Below are positions 1-6,534 of a stretch of 8,134 nucleotides of DNA, one piece after another. Made by a program: the position numbers and the translations under genes. The notes beneath the pieces are model-generated. The model did not search any database and was not told the DNA's origin. It saw only the letters and a program-made list of their open reading frames with translations. Each line of letters begins with the position of its first letter. The stretch's first letter is position 1. Source of the DNA: Bacillota bacterium (GTDB lineage: Bacteria > Bacillota > Clostridia > Clostridiales > Clostridiaceae); contig JAEZAL010000354.1 in assembly GCA_023427705.1 (NCBI GenBank), positions 1 through 8,134 on the forward strand, read 5' to 3'.

Positions 1-14
1 TATTTATTCTTTTA

Positions 15-44
15 TTAACATTTTATTCCTAAGTTTAATATAAT
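15..44 (+). promoter_or_regulatory. Putative sigma-A-type promoter of the first glycosyltransferase
   Basis: TTAACA (15-20, five of six matches to the -35 consensus) is followed after 18 bases by TATAAT (39-44). The expected transcript start is near 51, about 24 bases before the ATG. A GAAAGGA ribosome binding site (61-67) lies 7 bases before the start. In DNA this AT-rich, chance matches are common, and transcription could also come from a gene to the left of the window. Confidence 0.4.
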
Positions 45-74
45 AAATTAAAAACAATGAGAAAGGATTAAATC

Positions 75-1193
75 ATGAAGATAGGCATAGATGGTAGAGC
101 TGCAAAATGGTATAGAGGAACTGGTATCGGAACATATACTTATCAACTTATCAATAGTATTAGCAAAGTTGATAATTTTAATGATTACTTAGTTTTTTTA
201 CCTGAAAATTCAGCTCTAGATTTAAGTGATAATTTTAATATTGAATTAGTTCGAGCTACATCTTCATCAAATTTTTGGGACGAAGTTAGAGTTCCGAACA
301 TTATAGAAGATAATAATTTAGACCTTTATCACGTGCCTCAGAACGGAGTTGGACTATATACTAATATTAATTGTCACAAAGCTATTACATTGCATGATAT
401 AATCCCATTGAGAATGCCAGAGACAGTTAGTGATCGATATTTATATATTTTTAATAATGAACTTCCTAAAATTATAGATAATTGTGATGGTATATTAACA
501 GTTTCTGAATTTTCAAAGCAGGATATAGCAAAAGAATTTAACTTTCCTAAAAATAAAATTTTTGTTTCTCATCTTGCTGCTGAGGATATATATAGGCCTT
601 TAGATAAGTGTCAATGCAAAAAAATAATAGAAGAAAAATATAATATTAAAGATGATTTTATACTTTATGTAGGAGGTTTTAGTCCTAGAAAAAATATTTC
701 AGGATTAATTGAAGCATTTTCACTTCTATCTAAAGAAATAAGGAAAAATTTAAAATTAGTAATTACAGGTAAAAAAGGAATTTCATATAGTATTTATAAA
801 AAAAGAGCAATAGATCTTCATATAGAAAATGAAGTTATCTTTACAGATTTTATTCCATTAGAAGAGTTACCTATTTTTTATAATGCCTCAAAACTATTAG
901 CCTACCCATCTTTCTATGAAGGCTTTGGTTTGCCTCCTTTAGAGGCTATGGCTTGTGGTACTCCAGTTATTTCTTCTAATGTAACCTCACTTTCCGAAGT
1001 ATGTCATGAATCTGCTTTATTGATTAATCCATATAATATTGATGAATTGAAAAATTCTATAGAAGTTGTATTAAAGGATAACTTCTTAAGAAGTAGTATG
1101 ATTGAGAAGGGTCTTATGCAGAGTTCAAAATACTCCTGGAATATAACAGCAAAATCAACAATCCAAGCTTATGAAAGTATAATTAAATTTTAA
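75..1193 (+). CDS. GT4-family glycosyltransferase, probable spore-coat/spore-surface glycan enzyme (CotSA-like)
   Basis: This 372-residue protein is a complete GT-B-fold glycosyltransferase of family GT4. It would transfer a sugar from an activated nucleotide donor to an acceptor; neither can be named from the sequence. The N-terminal domain has a glycine-rich GTGIGTY loop (about residues 16-22), an HD pair (H107-D108) and a TVSEFSK segment (142-148). The C-terminal donor domain has GGFSPRKN (200-207), whose Arg-Lys pair typically contacts donor phosphates. It also has the E-x7-E motif (E282 and E290 in EGFGLPPLE). Start: ATG with GAAAGGA 7 bases upstream. There is no signal peptide or membrane segment, so it should be cytoplasmic. 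It is a close paralogue of the protein at 4168-5289 in length and motif order; both share an H-[VI]-PQNG-[VI]-GL segment. It converges on a CotS-family operon, and GT4 enzymes beside CotS genes are typical of spore-former coat loci. The GT4 assignment is firm; the spore role is inferred from the neighbours. Confidence 0.9.
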   Translation: MKIGIDGRAAKWYRGTGIGTYTYQLINSISKVDNFNDYLVFLPENSALDLSDNFNIELVRATSSSNFWDEVRVPNIIEDNNLDLYHVPQNGVGLYTNINCHKAITLHDIIPLRMPETVSDRYLYIFNNELPKIIDNCDGILTVSEFSKQDIAKEFNFPKNKIFVSHLAAEDIYRPLDKCQCKKIIEEKYNIKDDFILYVGGFSPRKNISGLIEAFSLLSKEIRKNLKLVITGKKGISYSIYKKRAIDLHIENEVIFTDFIPLEELPIFYNASKLLAYPSFYEGFGLPPLEAMACGTPVISSNVTSLSEVCHESALLINPYNIDELKNSIEVVLKDNFLRSSMIEKGLMQSSKYSWNITAKSTIQAYESIIKF

Positions 1194-1219
1194 TGGAGCT
1201 GTATAGAACAGCTCCATTA
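1191..1219. terminator. Hairpin between convergent genes, probable bidirectional terminator
   Basis: AATGGAGCTG (1192-1201) pairs perfectly with CAGCTCCATT (1209-1218) across a 7-base loop, and T1191-A1219 extends the stem to 11 bp. It starts inside the stop codon of the glycosyltransferase and lies 4 bases beyond the stop of the opposing CotS gene (1224). The flanks are AT-rich, but neither side has a long uninterrupted T-run, so efficiency is uncertain. Position and symmetry suit termination from both directions. Confidence 0.7.
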
Positions 1220-1223
1220 TTTA

Positions 1224-2270
1224 TTAATAAAAATATTTATTTAAATCAACTATAAACCTATTAATAAAACTCTCCCTATATTCTTCATTATTTATTTTAT
1301 CTTTTAATCTATTTAAAAATACCTCATAGTCCCATTTTTTTTGCTTATAATAATAATCCATTATTATTGTTGTAAAATCCTTTGGGAAACTCATAATAGC
1401 ATATATTAGTTTAATCTCATCTTTACTTAGTTCATCTATTGAATTATAGGATTCTAAAATTAATTTAAAAGTATCCATATCATAATAAGTGTTTTTAATT
1501 ACTTTAATTGCAAAATTAGCTATATCTACAGCTCTTGTATCTATTTTGCAATAATCAAAATCTATAATCTTAATATCATTTCCGTCTACAATGAAATTAT
1601 GATGTGCTAAATCATTATGGCATAGAACTCTCTTATTAAAATCCTCCAATAAACTATTATAATTACACATTGCAACTAACTCTATGGATTTCTGTATTTC
1701 ATTAATGTGCTTATCTACATTTTCTAAAAATAAATTATCAAATTCTGACTTATGCCTGAATCTTGATATATATTCTTTAATATTAATAAGATCCTCCTTT
1801 GCTTTATTAAAACTATAAGGCAAATACTCACCCAAATTCCCCTTAATGGTATTTGCACTTAATACATTAAATATCCCCCTAGAAGCTAAGTGCATATTAG
1901 CCATAGCTTTAGTACAAAGTTCTACTTCAACAGGATTGCTAAATGTAGCTTCTCTTCCTTCTATCATATTTAAAATAACGTAAATATTATCTCCAGACTT
2001 ATGAATAACTTTTCCATTTTCATCTTTATAATAACTTAATAAATTACTATATTTTTCAGAAGTATAGTTAAGTGCTTTATTTATAAAATCTATTCTTTCT
2101 TCTGATGAGTCTGTGAGCTTTAATATTTTTTTCCCTTCACTTGTTAATAAAACAAAAACCTTTCTTAATGGTATTATATCCTCAATTTCAAAGGCTAGTT
2201 TATTAAAAAATTCTTCTCTTAAGTCGTATTTGCATAAAATATCATTATCTATATATCTAAATCTATTCAT
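1224..2270 (-). CDS. CotS-family spore coat protein (APH-like kinase fold), third gene of operon
   Basis: This is a 348-residue member of the CotS spore coat family, related to aminoglycoside/choline phosphotransferases. It opens with the family-typical MNRFRYID and a small N-lobe. The catalytic loop CHNDLAHHN has D220 as the likely catalytic Asp. The metal-binding IIDFDYC motif has D237 and D239, followed by a helical C-terminal region with a SFPKDF-type segment. All catalytic positions are intact, so phosphotransfer activity is plausible; the substrate is unknown (a coat protein or a sugar). There is no signal peptide, fitting a mother-cell cytoplasmic protein that joins the coat. Start choice: an upstream in-frame GTG at 2282 would add four residues, but it overlaps the GGGAGG ribosome binding site. 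ATG 2270, placed just after that site, gives the family N-terminus. It lies 13 bases after the stop of the preceding operon gene. Confidence 0.88.
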   Translation of the reverse strand: MNRFRYIDNDILCKYDLREEFFNKLAFEIEDIIPLRKVFVLLTSEGKKILKLTDSSEERIDFINKALNYTSEKYSNLLSYYKDENGKVIHKSGDNIYVILNMIEGREATFSNPVEVELCTKAMANMHLASRGIFNVLSANTIKGNLGEYLPYSFNKAKEDLINIKEYISRFRHKSEFDNLFLENVDKHINEIQKSIELVAMCNYNSLLEDFNKRVLCHNDLAHHNFIVDGNDIKIIDFDYCKIDTRAVDIANFAIKVIKNTYYDMDTFKLILESYNSIDELSKDEIKLIYAIMSFPKDFTTIIMDYYYKQKKWDYEVFLNRLKDKINNEEYRESFINRFIVDLNKYFY

Positions 2271-2272
2271 AC

Positions 2273-2280
2273 TTCCTCCC
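2273..2280 (-). promoter_or_regulatory. Ribosome binding site that fixes the CotS start at 2270
   Basis: Reading the minus strand, GGGAGGAA runs from 2280 to 2273 with only 4 bases between GGAGG and the ATG at 2270. The spacing is short, but the match to the anti-Shine-Dalgarno sequence is strong. The alternative GTG start (2282-2280) overlaps the first base of this site and has no comparable purine run in front of it. Confidence 0.75.
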
Positions 2281-2283
2281 ACT

Positions 2284-3036
2284 TTAAATAATTATTCCTT
2301 TACTATCTAAACAACTAGCCCTGTTTAAATCTCTTATTAATTCCCCCTCTCCCCCTTGTGTTTTTCCTAATATATATTTCTCAATTATTCTAAATTCTTC
2401 ATTGGGATATGATATCAAGGCTTTCAAATATTCCCTACTATAATTTCCAAGCTTAGTAATATCAATATAATAATTAATAATATTACCTATATCTAAATTT
2501 ACTTCTCTTCTTTTAACTTTTTTAATATAGGAATATATATCATGCTCCTTAAGATTATAAGTAAGATATCTTATAGTGCCTACTTTAATACTCCCATCCT
2601 CTTCAACTTTTAAATTTCCTTCATCAACTCTAGTTAGACAAACTTCATAATTATTCATACTTCTATTAATTAGTTCTTTATAACCATTTATGTGTATATG
2701 GTTTAATGATTTTTTTCCTAAATTTATTAAGCTCTCCCCTCTATTTATTAAGTAAAAATCTATAGAGCTTAACTCTTCTTTACTTTGAATTTCTTTTAAA
2801 TATTTACTAACTAATATAATCTGAGAGTAATAACTATTTACCTCCTTACCTATAGATGCTCCTATTCTAGGAAGTAAATTTTCCTTATATTGTCCAACTT
2901 TATCATGAAAAAAAACAATATTATCTATTTGCTTATATACACTCTTGTCATTGTCATTTTTATCTTTAGAAATTTTACTATTTAAAACATAAATTCCCCT
3001 ATTCTCTAAATAGGAATTCAATTCTGATTTCTGCAT
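2284..3036 (-). CDS. Short, divergent CotS-like protein, probable pseudokinase, second gene of operon
   Basis: This 250-residue protein is about 80-100 residues shorter than its two operon neighbours. By eye, its region from about residue 132 aligns with the core of the downstream CotS protein: CLTRVDEGN (133-141) over CHNDLAHHN, and IKVGTIRYL (150-158) over IKIIDFDYC. Thus His-Asn-Asp becomes Leu-Thr-Arg, with R136 at the catalytic Asp, and Asp-Phe-Asp becomes T154-I155-R156. The following helices and an ALISYPNEEF segment (about 207-216) resemble the family's conserved FP region. The N-terminal 80 residues show no recognisable N-lobe or nucleotide-binding Lys. The frame is open throughout, so it looks like an intact divergent protein, not a decayed gene. 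Start: ATG 3036, with AAGGAG overlapping the upstream stop and a closer TGGAGAA. It is 11 bases from the preceding gene and 13 from the next. A scaffold or regulatory coat role is inference. Confidence 0.72.
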   Translation of the reverse strand: MQKSELNSYLENRGIYVLNSKISKDKNDNDKSVYKQIDNIVFFHDKVGQYKENLLPRIGASIGKEVNSYYSQIILVSKYLKEIQSKEELSSIDFYLINRGESLINLGKKSLNHIHINGYKELINRSMNNYEVCLTRVDEGNLKVEEDGSIKVGTIRYLTYNLKEHDIYSYIKKVKRREVNLDIGNIINYYIDITKLGNYSREYLKALISYPNEEFRIIEKYILGKTQGGEGELIRDLNRASCLDSKGIII

Positions 3037-3047
3037 TTCTCCACTCC

Positions 3048-4043
3048 TTAATAAATAAAGTTTTCTAAAAATTCTTCTCTTCCTTCTCTATCTTTAAGAT
3101 ACTTATTTAACTTATTTATAAGAAATTCTTCCCCCCAAGGTTGTTGCTCCCAATAATACTGTAATCCAATTTGCCAAAACCCTTGTGGAAATCTAATAAA
3201 ACCTTTCATAAGCTTAATTTCATCATAAAATAACCCATAAGAATTCGAATATGAGTTTAATATAAAGTTAGCTACATCCTTATTCCAGCTTCCTTCTTTC
3301 ATAGTTCTAATTAACAGTGAAGCCAAGTCATGAATGTGAGTATCTAGAATACAATAATCAAAATCAATTATGTTTATTTTGCCCTTCTTATTTATTAGAA
3401 CGTTATGATGAGCATAATCATGATGACAAAACCCTCTTTTAAGAACTTCTTTATTCATCAAATCAATGTACTTACTATTTTTTATCTCTTCTATTGCTCT
3501 CTTTCCTCTTTTAATTTCTTCCTCTATTGCCTTTAAATAAATTTCATCAAACTGAGATTTATATGCCTTCTGATAAATTCTTTTCTTAAAATCTAATATT
3601 TCATCACATCTTGTTTCAAAAACTTTTATCCAAGAAAACCAAGCAATCCTAGGTCTCATATTACTATTTAAAGTAAATCCTTCACTGCATTTATGAAGCT
3701 CACCTAAAGTTTCTGCTGCTAACCTCAAGTCATTAAAATTCTTATAGTTACAACTTTTTGAATCTATCCATTTATTTAAATATGCAAAATTATTTCCAAG
3801 ACTTATATACCCTAAATTATCTTTAGTATTAATTATTTCTGGCATTTTTTTAAAGCCTCTCTTTTTTAAATGCTGTATTGCTGAAAATATAAAATAAAAA
3901 TGAGGATATTGATATTTAATTACTTTAATACCATAATCCCCATCCTTTGTTTTTATCTTATAGCTGTTTTTTACTTTCTCTATAGTTTCTATTTCTATTA
4001 AATACTTATCCTCAATTTCATTCTTTATATATGAAATTTCCAT
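3048..4043 (-). CDS. CotS-family spore coat protein (APH-like kinase fold), first gene of operon
   Basis: This is a complete 331-residue CotS-family protein. Its N-lobe carries YGIKVIKY, a likely site for the nucleotide-contacting Lys. Next come a helical segment, a conserved LGELHK stretch, the catalytic loop CHHDYAHHN (D209 as predicted catalytic Asp) and the metal-binding IIDFDYC (D227, D229). The C-terminal region has a family-typical FPQGFW segment and a WGEEF-containing helix. The kinase-like active site is intact; CotS-type proteins are coat components in Bacillus, but the substrate cannot be told from sequence. No secretion signal is seen. Start: ATG 4043 with AAGGAG 6 bases upstream. 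It is the promoter-proximal gene of a three-gene operon and sits behind a sigma-K-like promoter. It is divergent from the glycosyltransferase at 4168. Compared with the 348-residue third gene it differs widely outside the motifs, suggesting an old duplication. Confidence 0.88.
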   Translation of the reverse strand: MEISYIKNEIEDKYLIEIETIEKVKNSYKIKTKDGDYGIKVIKYQYPHFYFIFSAIQHLKKRGFKKMPEIINTKDNLGYISLGNNFAYLNKWIDSKSCNYKNFNDLRLAAETLGELHKCSEGFTLNSNMRPRIAWFSWIKVFETRCDEILDFKKRIYQKAYKSQFDEIYLKAIEEEIKRGKRAIEEIKNSKYIDLMNKEVLKRGFCHHDYAHHNVLINKKGKINIIDFDYCILDTHIHDLASLLIRTMKEGSWNKDVANFILNSYSNSYGLFYDEIKLMKGFIRFPQGFWQIGLQYYWEQQPWGEEFLINKLNKYLKDREGREEFLENFIY

Positions 4044-4071
4044 AGGTTTCTCCTTAAGATTTATTCTATGT

Positions 4072-4100
4072 TATTATATGAACTCACTTATTTTATTGTG
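4072..4100 (-). promoter_or_regulatory. Sigma-K-like promoter of the CotS operon
   Basis: On the minus strand, CACA (4100-4097) is followed by exactly 16 bases and then CATATAATA (4080-4072). The Bacillus sigma-K consensus is mACm, about 16-17 bases, CATAnnnTA, so every defined position matches. The predicted start is near 4065, just ahead of the AAGGAG at 4055-4050. Sigma-K acts late in the mother cell, as expected for coat genes. The -10 also fits sigma-E with one mismatch (CATATAAT against CATACAnT), so early mother-cell control cannot be excluded. Confidence 0.55.
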
Positions 4101-4108
4101 TTTATAAT

Positions 4109-4140
4109 CATAGATTTAAATAGTTATTAATATCTATAAT
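4109..4140 (+). promoter_or_regulatory. Weak promoter candidates for the second glycosyltransferase
   Basis: Two candidates lie in the 124-bp divergent gap. CATAGATT (4109-4116) resembles the sigma-E -10 element with one mismatch, but no convincing -35 element stands at the right distance. TATAAT (4135-4140) is a perfect sigma-A -10 hexamer, but the matching -35 position (AGATTT, 4112-4117) is poor. The sequence does not decide between them. Confidence 0.25.
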
Positions 4141-4167
4141 ATAAAAGAACAGTTTAGGAGGATTACT

Positions 4168-5289
4168 ATGAATATTTCCATAGATGCTAGAGGAATAAAC
4201 TTATATAACGGAACAGGTATAGGAACTTATACTGAAAACTTGATTAAAGAGTTGCTTTATATAGATACTGAAGATGAATTTACACTTTTTTGGACTGGCA
4301 AAAACTATGAACAATATAAAAAAGATAACTGTAATATAGTTTTTACTTCTAGTAGACATGGTAGTTTTTATGAAAATTACTATTTCCCAACCTTCTTAAA
4401 AAATAATAAAATAGATCTTCATCATATACCTCAAAATGGAATTGGACTTAATGATAATTATAATACTAATTGTGTGGTTACTATTCATGATCTAATTCCC
4501 TATATATTGCCTGAAACAACAGGACGAGGATATTTGGAGAGATTTCTTAAAAATATGCCATCAATTATAGATAAAGCAAAAGGAATTCTAACTGTATCAG
4601 AATACTCAAAGAAAGATATATTAAAGTTTTTTAATCATATACCTGAAGATAAGGTGCATGTTACTCCTTTAGCTGCAAATTCGAATTTTAAACCTTTAGA
4701 TAAGATTTCTTGCAAAAACTATATACAAGGAAGATTTAATTTTGTAACCCCATATATTTTATACATAGGTGGGTTTAGTTCAAGAAAGAATGCAAAAGAT
4801 ATTATTATTGCTTTTGATAAAATTTATAAAGATTTGAAAGATCCTCATACATTACTTTTAGCAGGCGCAATTAAAGATGAAGGGAAAAAACTTGTAGAAT
4901 TTTCAAAAACACTTAATTCTGCAGAAAATATTATTTTTACAGGCTTTATAGAGGATGAACTATTACCTACACTATATAATGGTGCTGAAGCCTTTGTATA
5001 TCCTTCTCTATATGAAGGCTTTGGATTACCACCACTTGAAGCAATGAGTTGTAAAACTCCTGTTATAACTTCAAATATTACTTCTATTCCTGAAGTTACA
5101 GGAGATTCATGCCTTCTAGTTAATCCCCTAAATAAAAATGAATTAGAAGAAGCTTTAATAACTTTATTAAATGATGATGATTTGAAAAGTAAACTATCTG
5201 AAAAAGGTTATGAAAGAAGCCTCAAATTTTCATGGAAAAATACTGCCATAAAAACTTTAGAGGCTTACAAAAAAATAAATAATTCCTAA
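4168..5289 (+). CDS. GT4-family glycosyltransferase, probable spore-coat/spore-surface glycan enzyme (CotSA-like)
   Basis: This is a complete 373-residue GT-B glycosyltransferase of family GT4. The N-terminal domain carries GTGIGTY (about 16-22), HIPQNGIGL, the H107-D108 pair and a TVSEYSK segment. The donor domain carries GGFSSRKN (201-208) and the E-x7-E motif (E283 and E291 in EGFGLPPLE). These are the same motifs, in the same order and nearly the same positions, as in the protein at 75-1193, so the two are paralogues. Translation is set by a strong AGGAGG (4156-4161) 6 bases before the ATG. No signal peptide or membrane span is visible. It is divergent from the CotS operon across 124 bp, resembling the association of CotSA with CotS in Bacillus. 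Its stop codon overlaps by 4 bases the end of the opposing binding-protein gene. A role in spore-surface glycosylation is inferred; donor and acceptor are unknown. Confidence 0.9.
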   Translation: MNISIDARGINLYNGTGIGTYTENLIKELLYIDTEDEFTLFWTGKNYEQYKKDNCNIVFTSSRHGSFYENYYFPTFLKNNKIDLHHIPQNGIGLNDNYNTNCVVTIHDLIPYILPETTGRGYLERFLKNMPSIIDKAKGILTVSEYSKKDILKFFNHIPEDKVHVTPLAANSNFKPLDKISCKNYIQGRFNFVTPYILYIGGFSSRKNAKDIIIAFDKIYKDLKDPHTLLLAGAIKDEGKKLVEFSKTLNSAENIIFTGFIEDELLPTLYNGAEAFVYPSLYEGFGLPPLEAMSCKTPVITSNITSIPEVTGDSCLLVNPLNKNELEEALITLLNDDDLKSKLSEKGYERSLKFSWKNTAIKTLEAYKKINNS

Positions 5290-6404
5290 TTTATATATAA
5301 ATCACGTATAACTTCTTTAACCTTATTATAATTTTCTATACTTGGAGCCCTTTCTACTATATTTATCAATATTAAGAAGGGGCTACCACCTTTAATATTT
5401 CTTAACTCTAATTTATTTTCACTAACATTTAAAGAATATAAGGAACTTGGAAAGAAATTAATATTCAATAATTCTTTAGATAATAAGTCTTTATTAGTAG
5501 ATGCAAATGATATAAATTCTTTAACTGCTTCTCTATTCTTATAGGTATTCAAGGCAACTAAGTTTTTTCCTCCTATATCATACATCCTATTTTCACCAGG
5601 TTTATAACTTGGTGGATTTTTACATTCCCATACGCCTACAGAGCTCCCTTGAATAATACCTTTATAAAAATCTAAAGATGCTATTCTATATAAGTAATTA
5701 GTATCTTCAACAATAAATTCTTCCTTATATATTTTATTAATCTCGTTTAAAATATCTTCTTTCGTATAAATACCACCTTGATAATCTGCTAACTGTGAAG
5801 TAATTAATAGTTCTATATTACTTTTATCATCTTTTGAAAACATATTAATTTGCCCAGAACTTTTGGCATTTATTTCAACTCCAATTTTTATTAAATCATT
5901 CCATGTATTTAATTCAGAGGCTTCATATCCATATTTATTTAAAATATCAGCTCTAACATACAATGCTATTGGATTAGACTCAAAGGGTACTCCATAATAA
6001 TTATCATCAATTTTTACTTCTTGAACTCTACTATCCTTAAAATTCTTACTATATGTTTCAATTATATATTTGTTTTCTTGAAAAAAATCAATTTTCTCTT
6101 TAACTTCTTCTATTTCCAAAAAATCTAATTGTACTATATTAGGTAAATCTTTCTCATTAGAATTAATAATTCTATCTAAATATTGTTCCTTTTCTATATT
6201 TACAACTTTCACATTAACTTTTTTATTATTTTCTTCAAACTCTTCAGCAGTCTTAATAAAATAATTGTAATATACTTCATTTGTCCAAACTACTATATTA
6301 CCCTTTAAATCTCCTCTATTAGAGTTGCTTAATAGTAAACTTACTGAAAAAATAATAAAAAAAACAATTATCAAAAGAAAAATTACCTTTTTTTTAATTC
6401 TCAT
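5286..6404 (-). CDS. Family-1 extracellular solute-binding protein (sugar-ABC type), orphan, without lipobox
   Basis: This 372-residue protein has a basic start followed by one hydrophobic span (about residues 7-25). It then has the pattern of family-1 (maltose/oligosaccharide-type) binding proteins: NIVVWTNE with an AEEFEENN helix, a hinge-like YYGVPFESNPIALYVRADIL, then TWNDLI. Near the C-terminus a GGKNLVAL strand precedes an EAVKEFISFAS helix. Such proteins capture a solute outside the membrane for an ABC importer. Two oddities stand out. No Cys follows the hydrophobic span, so it is not a standard lipoprotein and may stay anchored by its N-terminal helix. No permease or ATPase gene adjoins it. 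It is somewhat short for the family. Start: ATG 6404 with AGGAAG (6417-6412) 7 bases upstream. It is divergent from a LysR regulator, which may control it, and overlaps the stop of the glycosyltransferase gene by 4 bases. The ligand is unknown; sensing instead of transport is possible. Confidence 0.82.
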   Translation of the reverse strand: MRIKKKVIFLLIIVFFIIFSVSLLLSNSNRGDLKGNIVVWTNEVYYNYFIKTAEEFEENNKKVNVKVVNIEKEQYLDRIINSNEKDLPNIVQLDFLEIEEVKEKIDFFQENKYIIETYSKNFKDSRVQEVKIDDNYYGVPFESNPIALYVRADILNKYGYEASELNTWNDLIKIGVEINAKSSGQINMFSKDDKSNIELLITSQLADYQGGIYTKEDILNEINKIYKEEFIVEDTNYLYRIASLDFYKGIIQGSSVGVWECKNPPSYKPGENRMYDIGGKNLVALNTYKNREAVKEFISFASTNKDLLSKELLNINFFPSSLYSLNVSENKLELRNIKGGSPFLILINIVERAPSIENYNKVKEVIRDLYIN

Positions 6405-6429
6405 AATCTCACTTCCTAACTACAAATAA

Positions 6430-6458
6430 ATTATACACTATATTTTTATTGTTTTAAA
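6430..6458 (-). promoter_or_regulatory. Putative sigma-A-type promoter of the solute-binding protein gene
   Basis: On the minus strand TATAAT occupies 6435-6430. At 17-base spacing the -35 position reads TTTAAA (6458-6453), four of six matches. The expected transcript start is near 6423, about 6 bases before the AGGAAG ribosome binding site. A weak -35 beside a good -10 would suit an activator-dependent promoter. Confidence 0.4.
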
Positions 6459-6470
6459 AATAATAAAACT

Positions 6471-6499
6471 TTGATTTTTATTAATTATTATAATATAAT
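6471..6499 (+). promoter_or_regulatory. Sigma-A-type promoter of the LysR regulator gene
   Basis: TTGATT (6471-6476) and TATAAT (6494-6499) are separated by exactly 17 bases, a good housekeeping promoter. Transcription should start near 6506, inside the dyad at 6500-6516, so a protein bound there would block it. An overlapping TATAAT at 6489-6494 lacks a properly spaced -35. Confidence 0.55.
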
Positions 6500-6502
6500 A
6501 AT
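6484..6502. promoter_or_regulatory. AT-only inverted repeat, possible second LysR-type site
   Basis: ATTATTAT (6484-6491) and ATAATAAT (6495-6502) form a perfect 8-bp inverted repeat around AAT, and the repeat contains a T-N11-A (T6488 to A6500). Its centre is about 70 bases upstream of the predicted start of the binding-protein transcript, close to where LysR-type activators usually bind. It consists only of A and T and overlaps the LysR -10, so chance is a real alternative. Confidence 0.25.
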
Positions 6503-6516
6503 CTAATATTTAGATT
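6500..6516. promoter_or_regulatory. Inverted repeat with T-N11-A, candidate LysR-family operator
   Basis: AATCTAA (6500-6506) and TTAGATT (6510-6516) form a perfect 7-bp dyad around TAT. The dyad contains T6502-N11-A6514, the classic LysR-family recognition pattern. The half-site TTAGAT recurs at 6518-6523, just before the AGGAG ribosome binding site (6524-6528). The dyad lies over the predicted transcription start of the regulator gene, as expected for autorepression. Confidence 0.45.
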
Positions 6517-6534
6517 TTTAGATAGGAGATTGTT

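Noticed and set aside
2113..2310. 65-codon plus-strand open frame
   Set aside because: It is the antisense of the well-supported CotS gene and runs across the junction between two minus-strand genes. It has no ribosome binding site and its composition is just the complement of AT-rich coding sequence.
2284..3036. Middle CotS-like gene as a decayed pseudogene
   Set aside because: The frame is uninterrupted for 250 codons, has its own ribosome binding site and keeps tight operon spacing, so a maintained divergent protein is more likely than decay.
5289..5302. 14-bp palindrome ATTTATATATAAAT at the convergent gene ends
   Set aside because: It has no loop, no GC pairs and no following T-run, so it is not a credible terminator; it is probably chance in AT-rich DNA.
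6444..6468. Inverted repeat TTTTATT...AATAAAA enclosing TTTTAAAA in the divergent gap
   Set aside because: It contains almost only A and T and would form a weak hairpin. Such repeats are expected by chance here, and it matches no particular operator pattern.
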